From Ketobacter sp. MCCC 1A13808 (lineage in GTDB: Bacteria; Pseudomonadota; Gammaproteobacteria; Pseudomonadales; Ketobacteraceae), in contig NZ_VRKW01000003.1 of assembly GCF_009746715.1 (NCBI RefSeq), positions 186,001-250,000 on the forward strand: a stretch of 64,000 nt of DNA, read 5' to 3'. The notes beneath the pieces were generated by a model. The model saw only the letters and a list, made by a program, of their open reading frames with translations, did not search any database and was not told the DNA's origin. Both the position numbers and the translations under genes were made by a program. Of the stretch, positions 24,999 through 33,061 are shown piece by piece (within the stretch, counting starts at the first letter, position 1; every line of letters starts with the position of its first letter).

Positions 24999-26474
24999 AT
25001 GCAATGGATTTTACCCCAATCAGCTTCCCTGGCTAAGCTGGCAGACGCTTTAGCAGGAAAATACCATTTGAACTCCGAATCAAGTCAAGCAGAACATCTG
25101 CTGATCGTGGATGACTTTGTCAACCATATCATACGTTCCGGCTGCCTTTTGGTGAGGCAGGGCGAAACGTACCAGCTTTATAGCGAAGAGGCTGAGACGC
25201 TTGAGTTCAGTAGTAAAAAACCGTTTCACTTTGCAGCCGATATTGCAGAGTCCGAATTCAGGCAACGACTGCGCTCTTTGATCTCCGTGCGTAAGCTGGA
25301 CGCGGTACAGGAGTTCGATTTACAGCGCCAGTTTTTGACCTTGCGCAATACAGACGACAAAGCCGTATTGAAAATGGAACTGCTTACAACGTTGAACCGG
25401 CAGATCCTATTGCTCAAACCGGTTCGGGGTTACGAAAAAGCGCTCAAGCAGGTCACTATGCAATTGATTGCGATGAAGGCCGAGTCCTGCGAAGGCAATT
25501 TGCCGCAGGTTTTGCTGACGTTGTCGGATTATCAGATCAGCAATTACAGCCTGCGTCCGCAATTAAATCTACCGCAGGATATTCTCGCCCGAGATGCCGT
25601 CGCAGAAATTTCGCTCACGATGTTGAGCGTTGCCCGGCAGAATGAAATGGGTATCCTGCACCACTGTGAAGACACCGAATACTTGCATGACTATCGGGTG
25701 TGCTTGCGCAAAGTGCGCTCTTTAGTAAGCTTACTGAAAGGTGTCTTTCCGCAAGCAGTCTTTCTGGAGCTGAAGAAGCGTCTGGGACTCCTGGCAGGAA
25801 AAACCAATAAATTGCGGGATCTGGACGTGTATCTGCTGAAGCAGGACGATTATCAGGCGCGGTTACCCGATAATCTTCGTGACGGATTACCTGCTATGTT
25901 TTCCGATTTTTCCCTGCAACAGAAAAGAGCCCGTCGTGCTGTGAAAACCTGGCTGCAAAGTGAAGCCTATGCCTCTGAGATGAATGCCATAACCGGTATT
26001 TTTCGTGACGTGGGCACGTTGCCGGAAACGGAGCTGTCCCATCAATCGTTGCAAACGTTAATCAAAAAGAAATCCCGAAAATGTTTTAGAAAAATTGGTG
26101 AAATGGGGGTGTTGATTACGCCGGAAACAGAGGACGAAGAAGTCCATGAATTGCGTAAGGAATGCAAAAAATTTCGCTACCTTCTGGATTTTTTCGGGCC
26201 GCTCTTGCAGCACGATAAGGTGCCCGAAATGGCCGCGCGGTTGCGAAAATTACAGAATACCCTGGGCAAATTTAATGACTATTCCGTACAGCAGGATGCG
26301 TTGATGCAGTATCTTGAGGCGGGTAAGCGGGGCGATGATCTGGCTAAATCGATTGGCGCATTGATTTTGATTCTGGCACAGGCGCAGCAGCTACAGCGGG
26401 AGAAAGTGGAGCTGCGTTTCGCTGATTTTTATTCGCCGGAAACCAAAGCCCTGGCCGATCAACTGTTTCAGTAG
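24999..26474 (+). CDS. CHAD-domain protein
   Basis: A 491-residue protein whose C-terminal half (about 205-490) is a CHAD domain, a helical bundle with conserved His and basic residues: HCEDTEYLHDYRVCLRKVRS and DEEVHELRKECKKFRYLLDF. CHAD domains bind inorganic polyphosphate and target proteins to polyphosphate granules. The N-terminal 200 residues have no recognised domain, although they sit where CYTH triphosphatase domains are often fused. The start could be TTG at 24993 or ATG at 24999. It lies between an RHH-like gene and a ParA gene 14 bases downstream. Confidence 0.88.
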   Translation: MQWILPQSASLAKLADALAGKYHLNSESSQAEHLLIVDDFVNHIIRSGCLLVRQGETYQLYSEEAETLEFSSKKPFHFAADIAESEFRQRLRSLISVRKLDAVQEFDLQRQFLTLRNTDDKAVLKMELLTTLNRQILLLKPVRGYEKALKQVTMQLIAMKAESCEGNLPQVLLTLSDYQISNYSLRPQLNLPQDILARDAVAEISLTMLSVARQNEMGILHHCEDTEYLHDYRVCLRKVRSLVSLLKGVFPQAVFLELKKRLGLLAGKTNKLRDLDVYLLKQDDYQARLPDNLRDGLPAMFSDFSLQQKRARRAVKTWLQSEAYASEMNAITGIFRDVGTLPETELSHQSLQTLIKKKSRKCFRKIGEMGVLITPETEDEEVHELRKECKKFRYLLDFFGPLLQHDKVPEMAARLRKLQNTLGKFNDYSVQQDALMQYLEAGKRGDDLAKSIGALILILAQAQQLQREKVELRFADFYSPETKALADQLFQ

Positions 26475-26488
26475 TAGGAGATAAAAAA

Positions 26489-27235
26489 ATGAAAGTAATA
26501 GCCTGCTACAGCTTTAAAGGCGGTGTAGGAAAAACATCAACAGCGATCAATATGGCCTGGTTTGCTGCCGATTCCGGTCAGCGTACTTTGCTTATTGACC
26601 TTGATCCTCAAGGCGCATCCACTTATTGCTTTCGCATTAAGAGCAAGAAGCAAGACTGGAGTGATCAGTTTTTCAGTAATCATAAAACGTTGGTGAAACA
26701 TATAAAAGGGTCTGATTTCGACAACCTGGATCTGGTGCCCGCACAACTGTCATTTCGTCAGTTCGATATTGCACTCAGTGATATGAAAAAAGCAGATAAG
26801 CGTTTGCGTCGTCTGTTGCGCAGTTTGCGCCCTTATTATGATTGCATTATTTTAGATTGTCCGCCATCGATCAGCCTGTTGTCGGAAAACGTGTTTAATG
26901 CCGCCGATATGGTGTTGGTGCCGGTCATACCGAATGCCTTATCGGAGCGCCCGCTTTATCAGTTATATGATTTTTTTGACAGCAAAGACATTCCGGTCAA
27001 GCGTATTATGCCGTTCTTTTCGATGGTGCAGGCACAAAAGCGGGTTCATATTGACGCCATGCAGCGCATAAAAGCAAATAGACCCAAAATGTTGAAAAGT
27101 CGCATACCGTTCTCATCCGATGTTGAAAAAATGTCGGAATACAGAGCCCCGATTGCGGAGTTCGCGGCGTCCAAGCCGGTCTTCAGTCACTATAATAATT
27201 TGTGGTCAGAGGTGCGGCAAAAGCTCAAGGTTTAG
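26489..27235 (+). CDS. ParA-family ATPase
   Basis: A 248-residue ParA/MinD-type ATPase. It has the deviant Walker A KGGVGKTS with Lys10 and Lys15, switch I region DLDPQGAST (DxDPQ), and Walker B CIILDCPPSISLL. These ATPases form DNA-bound or membrane gradients that position plasmids, chromosomes or protein clusters. AGTAGGAGATAAAAA gives a strong ribosome site. It ends with a 4-base overlap with the convergent CofD-like gene. No ParB with a classical HTH is nearby; the RHH-like protein two genes upstream is the probable DNA-binding partner, and the CHAD protein the probable cargo adaptor (inference). Confidence 0.93.
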   Translation: MKVIACYSFKGGVGKTSTAINMAWFAADSGQRTLLIDLDPQGASTYCFRIKSKKQDWSDQFFSNHKTLVKHIKGSDFDNLDLVPAQLSFRQFDIALSDMKKADKRLRRLLRSLRPYYDCIILDCPPSISLLSENVFNAADMVLVPVIPNALSERPLYQLYDFFDSKDIPVKRIMPFFSMVQAQKRVHIDAMQRIKANRPKMLKSRIPFSSDVEKMSEYRAPIAEFAASKPVFSHYNNLWSEVRQKLKV

Positions 27236-28425
27236 CATAACGATAACAATGCAGAAACCAGAAGCTCATTATCGTAGTAGGGTGCACTTTTCTTGCTAAC
27301 CAGGTGGGTGTCGATGATGTTGATGCCCAGGCCGGTCAGCAGCTCTTCGGATATGGGGTAGGGGTAGCGACCATTCTTGCTATCGATAAGCACAAAATTC
27401 AGAAAGTGATCGAAGCTGCAAGATTGATTCAAATCCGATTGAATGTGTTGAATCAGCGTCAGAATGGTTTGCTCGAAACTCATACCCAATTGTTCCGGGT
27501 CGGAACCCAAATTAGGAATAAATACTTTCGGGCAGTTGTTTTGGTGGATGGCAGTGCCGACCCCCTTGGGTAATAGATTGGCAATCAGACTGGTGTAAAA
27601 GCTGCCTGGCGGATAACAAATCAGATCCGCGGTTTCGATCAATTTGCGATTTTTTTTCCGTAATTGAACGCTGGTGGGAATCGCTTCATCCATCGTTTCC
27701 GACAGAAACAGGTCGGTCACAGGGGAAGTGAGCGGGGCCACTTCTTTTCCGGTGAGTCGGTGTTGTCCAATCACACAGCGGCCGTCCGCCAGATGAGCGG
27801 CCAAATGGACGTCTTTGTTCACGATCGCGCGGACGGTGCCCTGCACATTTACCAGTTTTGAAAAAAGGAACACGATGGGATCGAGGTGTTTATGATTGTT
27901 AAGGTAACCGCCCGCCAGAATCAGATTGCCGATACTCGCTCCCCTCAGATCGAAGTCATCGGGCATGGCAGACAGAAAATAACCTAACTGATGACGAATC
28001 AGTTGGCGCATGGGGTTATTTATATCGGCGATCAGGGCGGACTTTCCGCTGACCATGTCCTGCAAGGTGCACAGCAACACATCGGCGGGCTTATCCTTTG
28101 GCAGGCGGTAGTTAAACAGTTGATACACTTCGGGGTGACCGAGTACGGTCTCATCGGCCAAGGCCATCAGGCGGCTGCGGACATCCCCCATGGCGGGCAT
28201 TTGAAAGGCTTTACGCAAGGTGGCAGAGCTGCCACCGGAATCGAACGGGGTAACGAGGTGAATGGAATTATGGGTGTATTCCTTAAGAACCTGACAAACA
28301 CCATTAATAGCTGAGCCGCCGCTGAAAAACAGAATGCGAGGGCCAAGTTCAGGTAATTTACGATAACGGGTAATACGCAATAAGTCCGGAATTTCAACGG
28401 TCCGTGACACCCGGATATTGGTCAT
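27232..28425 (-). CDS. CofD/YvcK-like protein of the GAK system
   Basis: A 397-residue protein related to CofD/YvcK, with the nucleotide-loop-like FFSGGSAINGVCQVL (33-47) and VTPFDSGGSSATLRKAF (58-74), the ASIGNLILAGGYL segment, and CYPPGSFYTSLIANLLPKGV near the substrate site. YvcK proteins bind UDP-sugars and affect carbon use; CofD makes the F420 phosphodiester. This longer version matches the CofD-like member of the GAK set. The ATG at 28425 has AGGAAT upstream; the frame runs further but without protein-like sequence. It is divergent from the kinase operon and meets ParA tail to tail. Confidence 0.88.
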   Translation of the reverse strand: MTNIRVSRTVEIPDLLRITRYRKLPELGPRILFFSGGSAINGVCQVLKEYTHNSIHLVTPFDSGGSSATLRKAFQMPAMGDVRSRLMALADETVLGHPEVYQLFNYRLPKDKPADVLLCTLQDMVSGKSALIADINNPMRQLIRHQLGYFLSAMPDDFDLRGASIGNLILAGGYLNNHKHLDPIVFLFSKLVNVQGTVRAIVNKDVHLAAHLADGRCVIGQHRLTGKEVAPLTSPVTDLFLSETMDEAIPTSVQLRKKNRKLIETADLICYPPGSFYTSLIANLLPKGVGTAIHQNNCPKVFIPNLGSDPEQLGMSFEQTILTLIQHIQSDLNQSCSFDHFLNFVLIDSKNGRYPYPISEELLTGLGINIIDTHLVSKKSAPYYDNELLVSALLSLC

Positions 28426-28558
28426 AAAAAGGAATTCCTGTCTGAAAGGCGGAAATGCAGTCACGCCCAGATGTCTGCTGGTGACCGAACTATAATGATT
28501 GTAACAGCAATGCGTTAAACTCCGCGAATGGAAACAGTGTGAGCAGCCGTGGCTGGTA
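28426..28558. promoter_or_regulatory. Divergent control region of the GAK genes
   Basis: The 133 bases between the CofD-like gene and the PhoU/kinase gene include TATAAT at 28491-28496 on the plus strand, a perfect -10 match, without a good -35 at the usual distance. This could be the operon promoter with help from an activator. No clear operator dyad seen. Confidence 0.3.
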
Positions 28559-30247
28559 GTGACAGAGCAAATAGAACGCTGCGATAGAATGCAGATCCGG
28601 GAAATTGATATGACCATTCGTTTGCCTAAGGGCATTAAAGATAATTTACGGTTCCTCAGTGTGGAAGTGGATTCCCAGGTGGCGGATTTACAGAACTTCT
28701 TTTCCATTCCGACGACGGCAATGGCACGGCGGATTCTGGACCGCAGCGGCTATGCCTATAACCTGAAAACACGTATTCATACCAGTTGTGTGAACCGGTT
28801 AGCCACAGGCAAAACCGACAATACCCAAAAATTGACCCTGCGAGGGGTCGAGATGGTGGCTACTGATTTGGAACGGGTTACCGGGCTGATCCGCGATTGC
28901 CTGCGGGAAATGGAATACGTAGACGAAGTTCAGCACGTATTGGCAAACCAATATATTGCCATGCTGGAAAAGGTGCGTTCCGGCATCGGGTTGGTGGGGC
29001 CGGCTCTGGAAGCGAATGACGCAAGTCTGGCACTCTCTATCGGCGAACTGGAAACCCAGCTTGAACGCGCCTATAAGCGAGTGTTTAAAAACTACGTTGG
29101 CCAACTGGGCAAGGGTAAACAGAACACCAAAGATCTGGTGCGGGGGTTATTTGTGGCGCACACCATTCGTCAGATGGGCGAAGCGCTGCTGCAAATCAGT
29201 GAGGCAATTATTTCTGCCAATATCGGACAGCCGATGAATCGGGAGCGCTATCATTCGCTGCAGTCATTGGTGTCGGAACTGGAAACGGAAAATGAAGCGA
29301 TTCAGGTGGCTCCGATCGCCGAGACCCGCTCCGGTAGTGCCATCTCGGGTCTTTCTTCTTCTGCGGGTGACTCGTACTTTGCTATTTTCAAAGAGGGCCT
29401 GAAGCGGAAGGTGAAAGAAGAGCGAGAGGGCGTACAAAGTTGGCATGAGATCTATCCGGGGTTGGCACCCAAAATACTGTCCTATAAAAAACGGGGACAA
29501 TCCGCAGCGTTACTAATAGAGCATCTTCCCGGTTTTACGTTCGAACGCATATTGCTGAATGAATCCGAACCGTTGCTGGACGAAACCTTACAGCAGTTGG
29601 GCAGGACCCTGAGGTCTGTTTGGCAGGAAACACACACAGAAAAGCCCGTGCAGGCGGGCTTCATGGGGCAGCTGGATAAACGTATAACCGACGTTTATAA
29701 AATTCACCCCGAGTTCGAGTCCAGCAAGAGCAGTCTGTGTGGCGTTAAACTTATTTCCTATAACGATCTGGTGCATCGGGCCGCACGCATGGAAGCCAGG
29801 CTGCCAGCCCCCTTTTCAGTTTATATTCATGGGGATTTTAACGTTGACAACATCATCTACGACCCACTGGAACGGCGCATTCATTTCATTGATTTACATC
29901 GTTCCTGTTATATGGACTATGTGCAGGATGTGTCGGTCTTTATGGTTTCAAATTACCGGTTGCAGATTCTGGACGCGCCGTTACGCAAGCGAATATTGAA
30001 ACTGGCTCTGGACTTTTATCAGCTCGTGCGTCGTTTCGCCAGGAAAATGGGCGATGACACCTTTGAAATTCGCCTGGCGCTAGGGTTAGCGCGTTCATTT
30101 GCCACCTCTACCCGTTTTATTCTGGATAAATCACTGGCACGCAGCATGTATCTGCGCAGTCGTTATTTATTGGAAAAAGTGGTGGCAACCGAGTTGGAGA
30201 ACGCCGGGCGATTTAAGTTACCGATTAAGGAGATATTCAATGACTGA
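28559..30247 (+). CDS. PhoU-like domain fused to an APH-type kinase domain
   Basis: A 562-residue protein of two parts. Residues about 25-240 are helical and PhoU-like (long amphipathic helices, ITTAMARRIL-type start, repeated ERVTGLIRDCLREMEYVDEV pattern). Residues about 265-540 are an aminoglycoside-phosphotransferase/choline-kinase-like fold with a nucleotide-binding Lys in SAALLIEHLPGFTFERILL, the catalytic loop IHGDFNVDNIIYD and metal-binding Asp in HFIDLHRS. It should phosphorylate a small molecule or protein under phosphate control (inference). Start is uncertain: GTG at 28559, or ATG at 28589 or 28610. It leads the plus-strand GAK operon. Confidence 0.82.
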   Translation: MTEQIERCDRMQIREIDMTIRLPKGIKDNLRFLSVEVDSQVADLQNFFSIPTTAMARRILDRSGYAYNLKTRIHTSCVNRLATGKTDNTQKLTLRGVEMVATDLERVTGLIRDCLREMEYVDEVQHVLANQYIAMLEKVRSGIGLVGPALEANDASLALSIGELETQLERAYKRVFKNYVGQLGKGKQNTKDLVRGLFVAHTIRQMGEALLQISEAIISANIGQPMNRERYHSLQSLVSELETENEAIQVAPIAETRSGSAISGLSSSAGDSYFAIFKEGLKRKVKEEREGVQSWHEIYPGLAPKILSYKKRGQSAALLIEHLPGFTFERILLNESEPLLDETLQQLGRTLRSVWQETHTEKPVQAGFMGQLDKRITDVYKIHPEFESSKSSLCGVKLISYNDLVHRAARMEARLPAPFSVYIHGDFNVDNIIYDPLERRIHFIDLHRSCYMDYVQDVSVFMVSNYRLQILDAPLRKRILKLALDFYQLVRRFARKMGDDTFEIRLALGLARSFATSTRFILDKSLARSMYLRSRYLLEKVVATELENAGRFKLPIKEIFND

Positions 30248-31133
30248 TCCTAGAATCGGCATTGTAGGTATACCGGGAAAGTGGTCAACGGAAGTGCTGG
30301 CAGATGCAGTTGAAGCCAGTACCGGATTTCGTTTAGTGGTCGATATGGCGCAGGTGCAGCTGGATATGGTGACCGGTCAGTTGTGCTTTGAAGGGCAGGA
30401 CCTGAGCCAGTTGGATGGATTAATAGTAAAAAAAATCAGTGCCGAATATAGCCCCAACACATTAGATCGGCTGGAATTATTGAGATTGGCAGAGCATGCA
30501 GGGGTGCGGGTTTTTAGCGGCGCTGAAAATATGTTGCGGCTGGTCAATCGGCTCAGCTGTACCGTTACATTGCGCAGTGCGGACATCCCCATGCCTGACA
30601 CACTGGTAACGGAAAGTGTTGAGGCTGCGATGGCCGCGGTGCAGCGCTTCGGCAGTGCCGTATTCAAGCCGTTGTTTTCCACCAAGGCTCGCGGTATGTG
30701 TGTGATTGAGCACAGTGAAGATGCTGCCGCAGTACGCAGTGAAGTGAGTGCCTTTCAGCAGCACAACCCGATGATGTATATCCAGCGCAAACTCAATCTA
30801 TCCGGTCGTGATCTGGGAATGGTTTTTCTTGGTGGAAACTATCTTGGGACCTATGCACGGGTGTCGCAAAGTGATACCTGGAATACCACTATTCACAGCG
30901 GCGGTCGCTATGAAGCATTCACTCCGGCAGACGACATCATTGCATTGGCAACTCGTGCCCAGGCACCCTTTAATATGGACTTCACTACCGTTGATGTGGC
31001 CCTGACGGAAGATGGCCCCATTGTCTTTGAAGTATCCGCATTCGGTGGCTTTAAAGGGGCGTTGGAAGGTGCAGGTATTGATGCCGCCGCACGCTACAGC
31101 GACTATGTCATTAACGAATTTAAAAAGAGATGA
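30240..31133 (+). CDS. ATP-grasp enzyme of the GAK system
   Basis: A 297-residue protein of the RimK-like ATP-grasp fold: an N-terminal Rossmann-like part (MTDPRIGIVGIPGKWSTEVL), the ATP-binding Lys in AVFKPLFSTKARGMCVIE, and the metal-binding C-terminal loop VFEVSAFGGFKGALEG. Such enzymes ligate a carboxylate to an amine or similar nucleophile using ATP. AAGGAG lies 7 bases before the ATG, which overlaps the previous stop by 8 bases. The usual Asn/Glu metal ligands appear as FEVSAFGG, a variant that fits the GAK ATP-grasp family. Confidence 0.88.
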   Translation: MTDPRIGIVGIPGKWSTEVLADAVEASTGFRLVVDMAQVQLDMVTGQLCFEGQDLSQLDGLIVKKISAEYSPNTLDRLELLRLAEHAGVRVFSGAENMLRLVNRLSCTVTLRSADIPMPDTLVTESVEAAMAAVQRFGSAVFKPLFSTKARGMCVIEHSEDAAAVRSEVSAFQQHNPMMYIQRKLNLSGRDLGMVFLGGNYLGTYARVSQSDTWNTTIHSGGRYEAFTPADDIIALATRAQAPFNMDFTTVDVALTEDGPIVFEVSAFGGFKGALEGAGIDAAARYSDYVINEFKKR

Positions 31134-32239
31134 TAATGGAATCTTGCAACGCGTTTGCACAACGCATGACAGCAGGGCACGATCACCTGGCTTATGAACT
31201 GTATTTGCAATTGGGTGACTGTCGTATCTCAGTGCATTCCAATTCAGAACAATTAAGCGGAATGTTACGGCACTATTTCAAGCCGGTTTTAATGCAGCCG
31301 GGTTGCCATCCGGATGCTGTAGCACATTGGGATATCGAGATTATCGCTATTGAGTGCCCGCCACTGGATCTGGATGTCGAGTTTGTCGACTGGAAGCGCG
31401 AACCCGGTAAGAGCGGTCGTAAAGACAGCTTTTTCGATTTGAGCGACGGGCGGTTGATCCGTAAAGTGCGAACCGGAATGGTATTTTTAATTTCCGATCA
31501 AACGCAAATAGCGGCCGGCCCCTGTGTTACTAACGACAACCAGGTGATCAATTTTATTAATGCCCAGTATATGAGTTGGTTGCAACAACGGGACTGGTTG
31601 ATTTGCCATGCCAGCGGATTGGTGTACAACGAAGCTGCATTGGCGATCGCGGGTTTTTCCGGAGGTGGAAAATCCACATTGATGCTGCACACGTTAGAAA
31701 ACCCGGCTATCCGGTTTTTAACGAATGACCGGTTGTTCGTGCGCGAATCAAACGGACAGGTTGAGGCCGCGGGTATTCCCAAATTACCCCGTATCAATCC
31801 CGGCACTATCGTAAACAACCCGCGCTTGCAGCCTATGCTGAGCGCCGAGCATATAGATCGTCTACTGGCGCTGCCAAAGCAAACACTTTGGAACCTGGAA
31901 GAAAAATACGATGTTTTTATTGAACAGGTCTATGGCGACAATCGTATTGCCCAGCAAGCACCGTTGCGGGCACTGCTGATTCTGAGTTGGGACCCGAATT
32001 CCACTCAACCGATGACGGTGTCCCGGGTTGATTTGCGGCAACGGCGTGATTTGCTGCCCGCAGTCATGAAGTCACCGGGTCCTTTTTATCGTGATGCCAA
32101 CGGCCACTATTACCAGGAAAATGTATTGCCAGAAGCAGGGTATCTGAAAGTATTCGCAAATATTATCGTTTATGAAGCAACCGGTGGTGTCGACTTTGCG
32201 GCGCTTTCAGAAATATGCCAGCACGAGATACTGAGTTGA
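31130..32239 (+). CDS. HprK-related kinase (GAK system, type B)
   Basis: A 369-residue protein with a C-terminal HPr-kinase/phosphorylase-like domain. The P-loop GFSGGGKS spans 175-182, and FLTNDRLFV (197-205) corresponds to the HprK strand carrying acidic residues for catalysis. The N-terminal 160 residues are unlike HprK's. Bacterial HprK phosphorylates Ser46 of HPr; no HPr gene is near, so another target is expected. It overlaps the ATP-grasp stop as ATGA. An ATG six bases later (31136) is an alternative start. Confidence 0.88.
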   Translation: MIMESCNAFAQRMTAGHDHLAYELYLQLGDCRISVHSNSEQLSGMLRHYFKPVLMQPGCHPDAVAHWDIEIIAIECPPLDLDVEFVDWKREPGKSGRKDSFFDLSDGRLIRKVRTGMVFLISDQTQIAAGPCVTNDNQVINFINAQYMSWLQQRDWLICHASGLVYNEAALAIAGFSGGGKSTLMLHTLENPAIRFLTNDRLFVRESNGQVEAAGIPKLPRINPGTIVNNPRLQPMLSAEHIDRLLALPKQTLWNLEEKYDVFIEQVYGDNRIAQQAPLRALLILSWDPNSTQPMTVSRVDLRQRRDLLPAVMKSPGPFYRDANGHYYQENVLPEAGYLKVFANIIVYEATGGVDFAALSEICQHEILS

Positions 32240-32976
32240 TGGCTCGTTTGATCGCAGCAATAATGCGCCACGGCGACTATCATCAATTGGCGAATACCCC
32301 CAGTGCCCTGCAACCGTTTCCGCTGACCGCGCAGGGCTGTGAGCAAGCACGGCAGGGCGCGGCCAGCATTGCCGGATTTTTAAGACAGCAGCAATGTGAG
32401 TTGCATTCTGCTATCGACAGTTCGCAATTATTGCGTGGCTGGCAAACGGCGCGTATCGTTGCCGATGCATTAAAGCTGGCGGCTCCTGCATCGCAGCGAA
32501 CGGGTATCGACGTACAGGGCTACGAAGATCTTGCGGAGCGCAGTGTCGGTAGTGCTGCAAATCTGACGCTACAGCAGATCGAGGAAATTCTTCAGGCCGA
32601 CCCTCGCTATCGTGATCCCCCCACAGACTGGAAATCCAATAGCCACTATTGTTTGCCATTACAGGGTGCAGAATCCCTGATGCAGGCGGGTGAGCGGGTC
32701 GCCGCTCATTTGGAGAAGCAAATGCAGGGCTTGTTCACTACCGAAACTTCCGATACTTTGAAGTTATTCGTGGGTCACGGAGCTGCATTTCGGCATGCAG
32801 CCTATTGCATGGGGTTGTTGGTGTTTGAAGATATTGCCAAATTGAGTATGCACCATGCACAACCGTTGTTTTTTGAATTTAATGCCCGCGCCGAAGCGGA
32901 TAGTGGTGAAAGCCGATGGCGTCATATTGATGGTGAATGGAAAGTCCGAAGCAAGAACACAGTCTATACTGATTAA
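32239..32976 (+). CDS. Histidine phosphatase family protein
   Basis: A 245-residue member of the phosphoglycerate mutase-like (SixA/PhoE) superfamily. The phospho-accepting His11 lies in IMRHGDYHQ, Arg60-type basic residue in SSQLLRGWQTARIV, and the second catalytic His in FVGHGAAFRHA. The ATG overlaps the stop of the HprK-related gene (TGATG), so the two are translationally coupled, making it the natural candidate to reverse the kinase reaction. Upstream in-frame ATG at 32215 was rejected as lying within the kinase gene. Confidence 0.88.
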   Translation: MARLIAAIMRHGDYHQLANTPSALQPFPLTAQGCEQARQGAASIAGFLRQQQCELHSAIDSSQLLRGWQTARIVADALKLAAPASQRTGIDVQGYEDLAERSVGSAANLTLQQIEEILQADPRYRDPPTDWKSNSHYCLPLQGAESLMQAGERVAAHLEKQMQGLFTTETSDTLKLFVGHGAAFRHAAYCMGLLVFEDIAKLSMHHAQPLFFEFNARAEADSGESRWRHIDGEWKVRSKNTVYTD

Positions 32977-33061
32977 GTGGATGCATTTGAACCGGTATCG
33001 GTGGTTTTTCACGAAAATGAAACACAGCTGTAATACAAATATCAGGAAGATAATCTAAACG

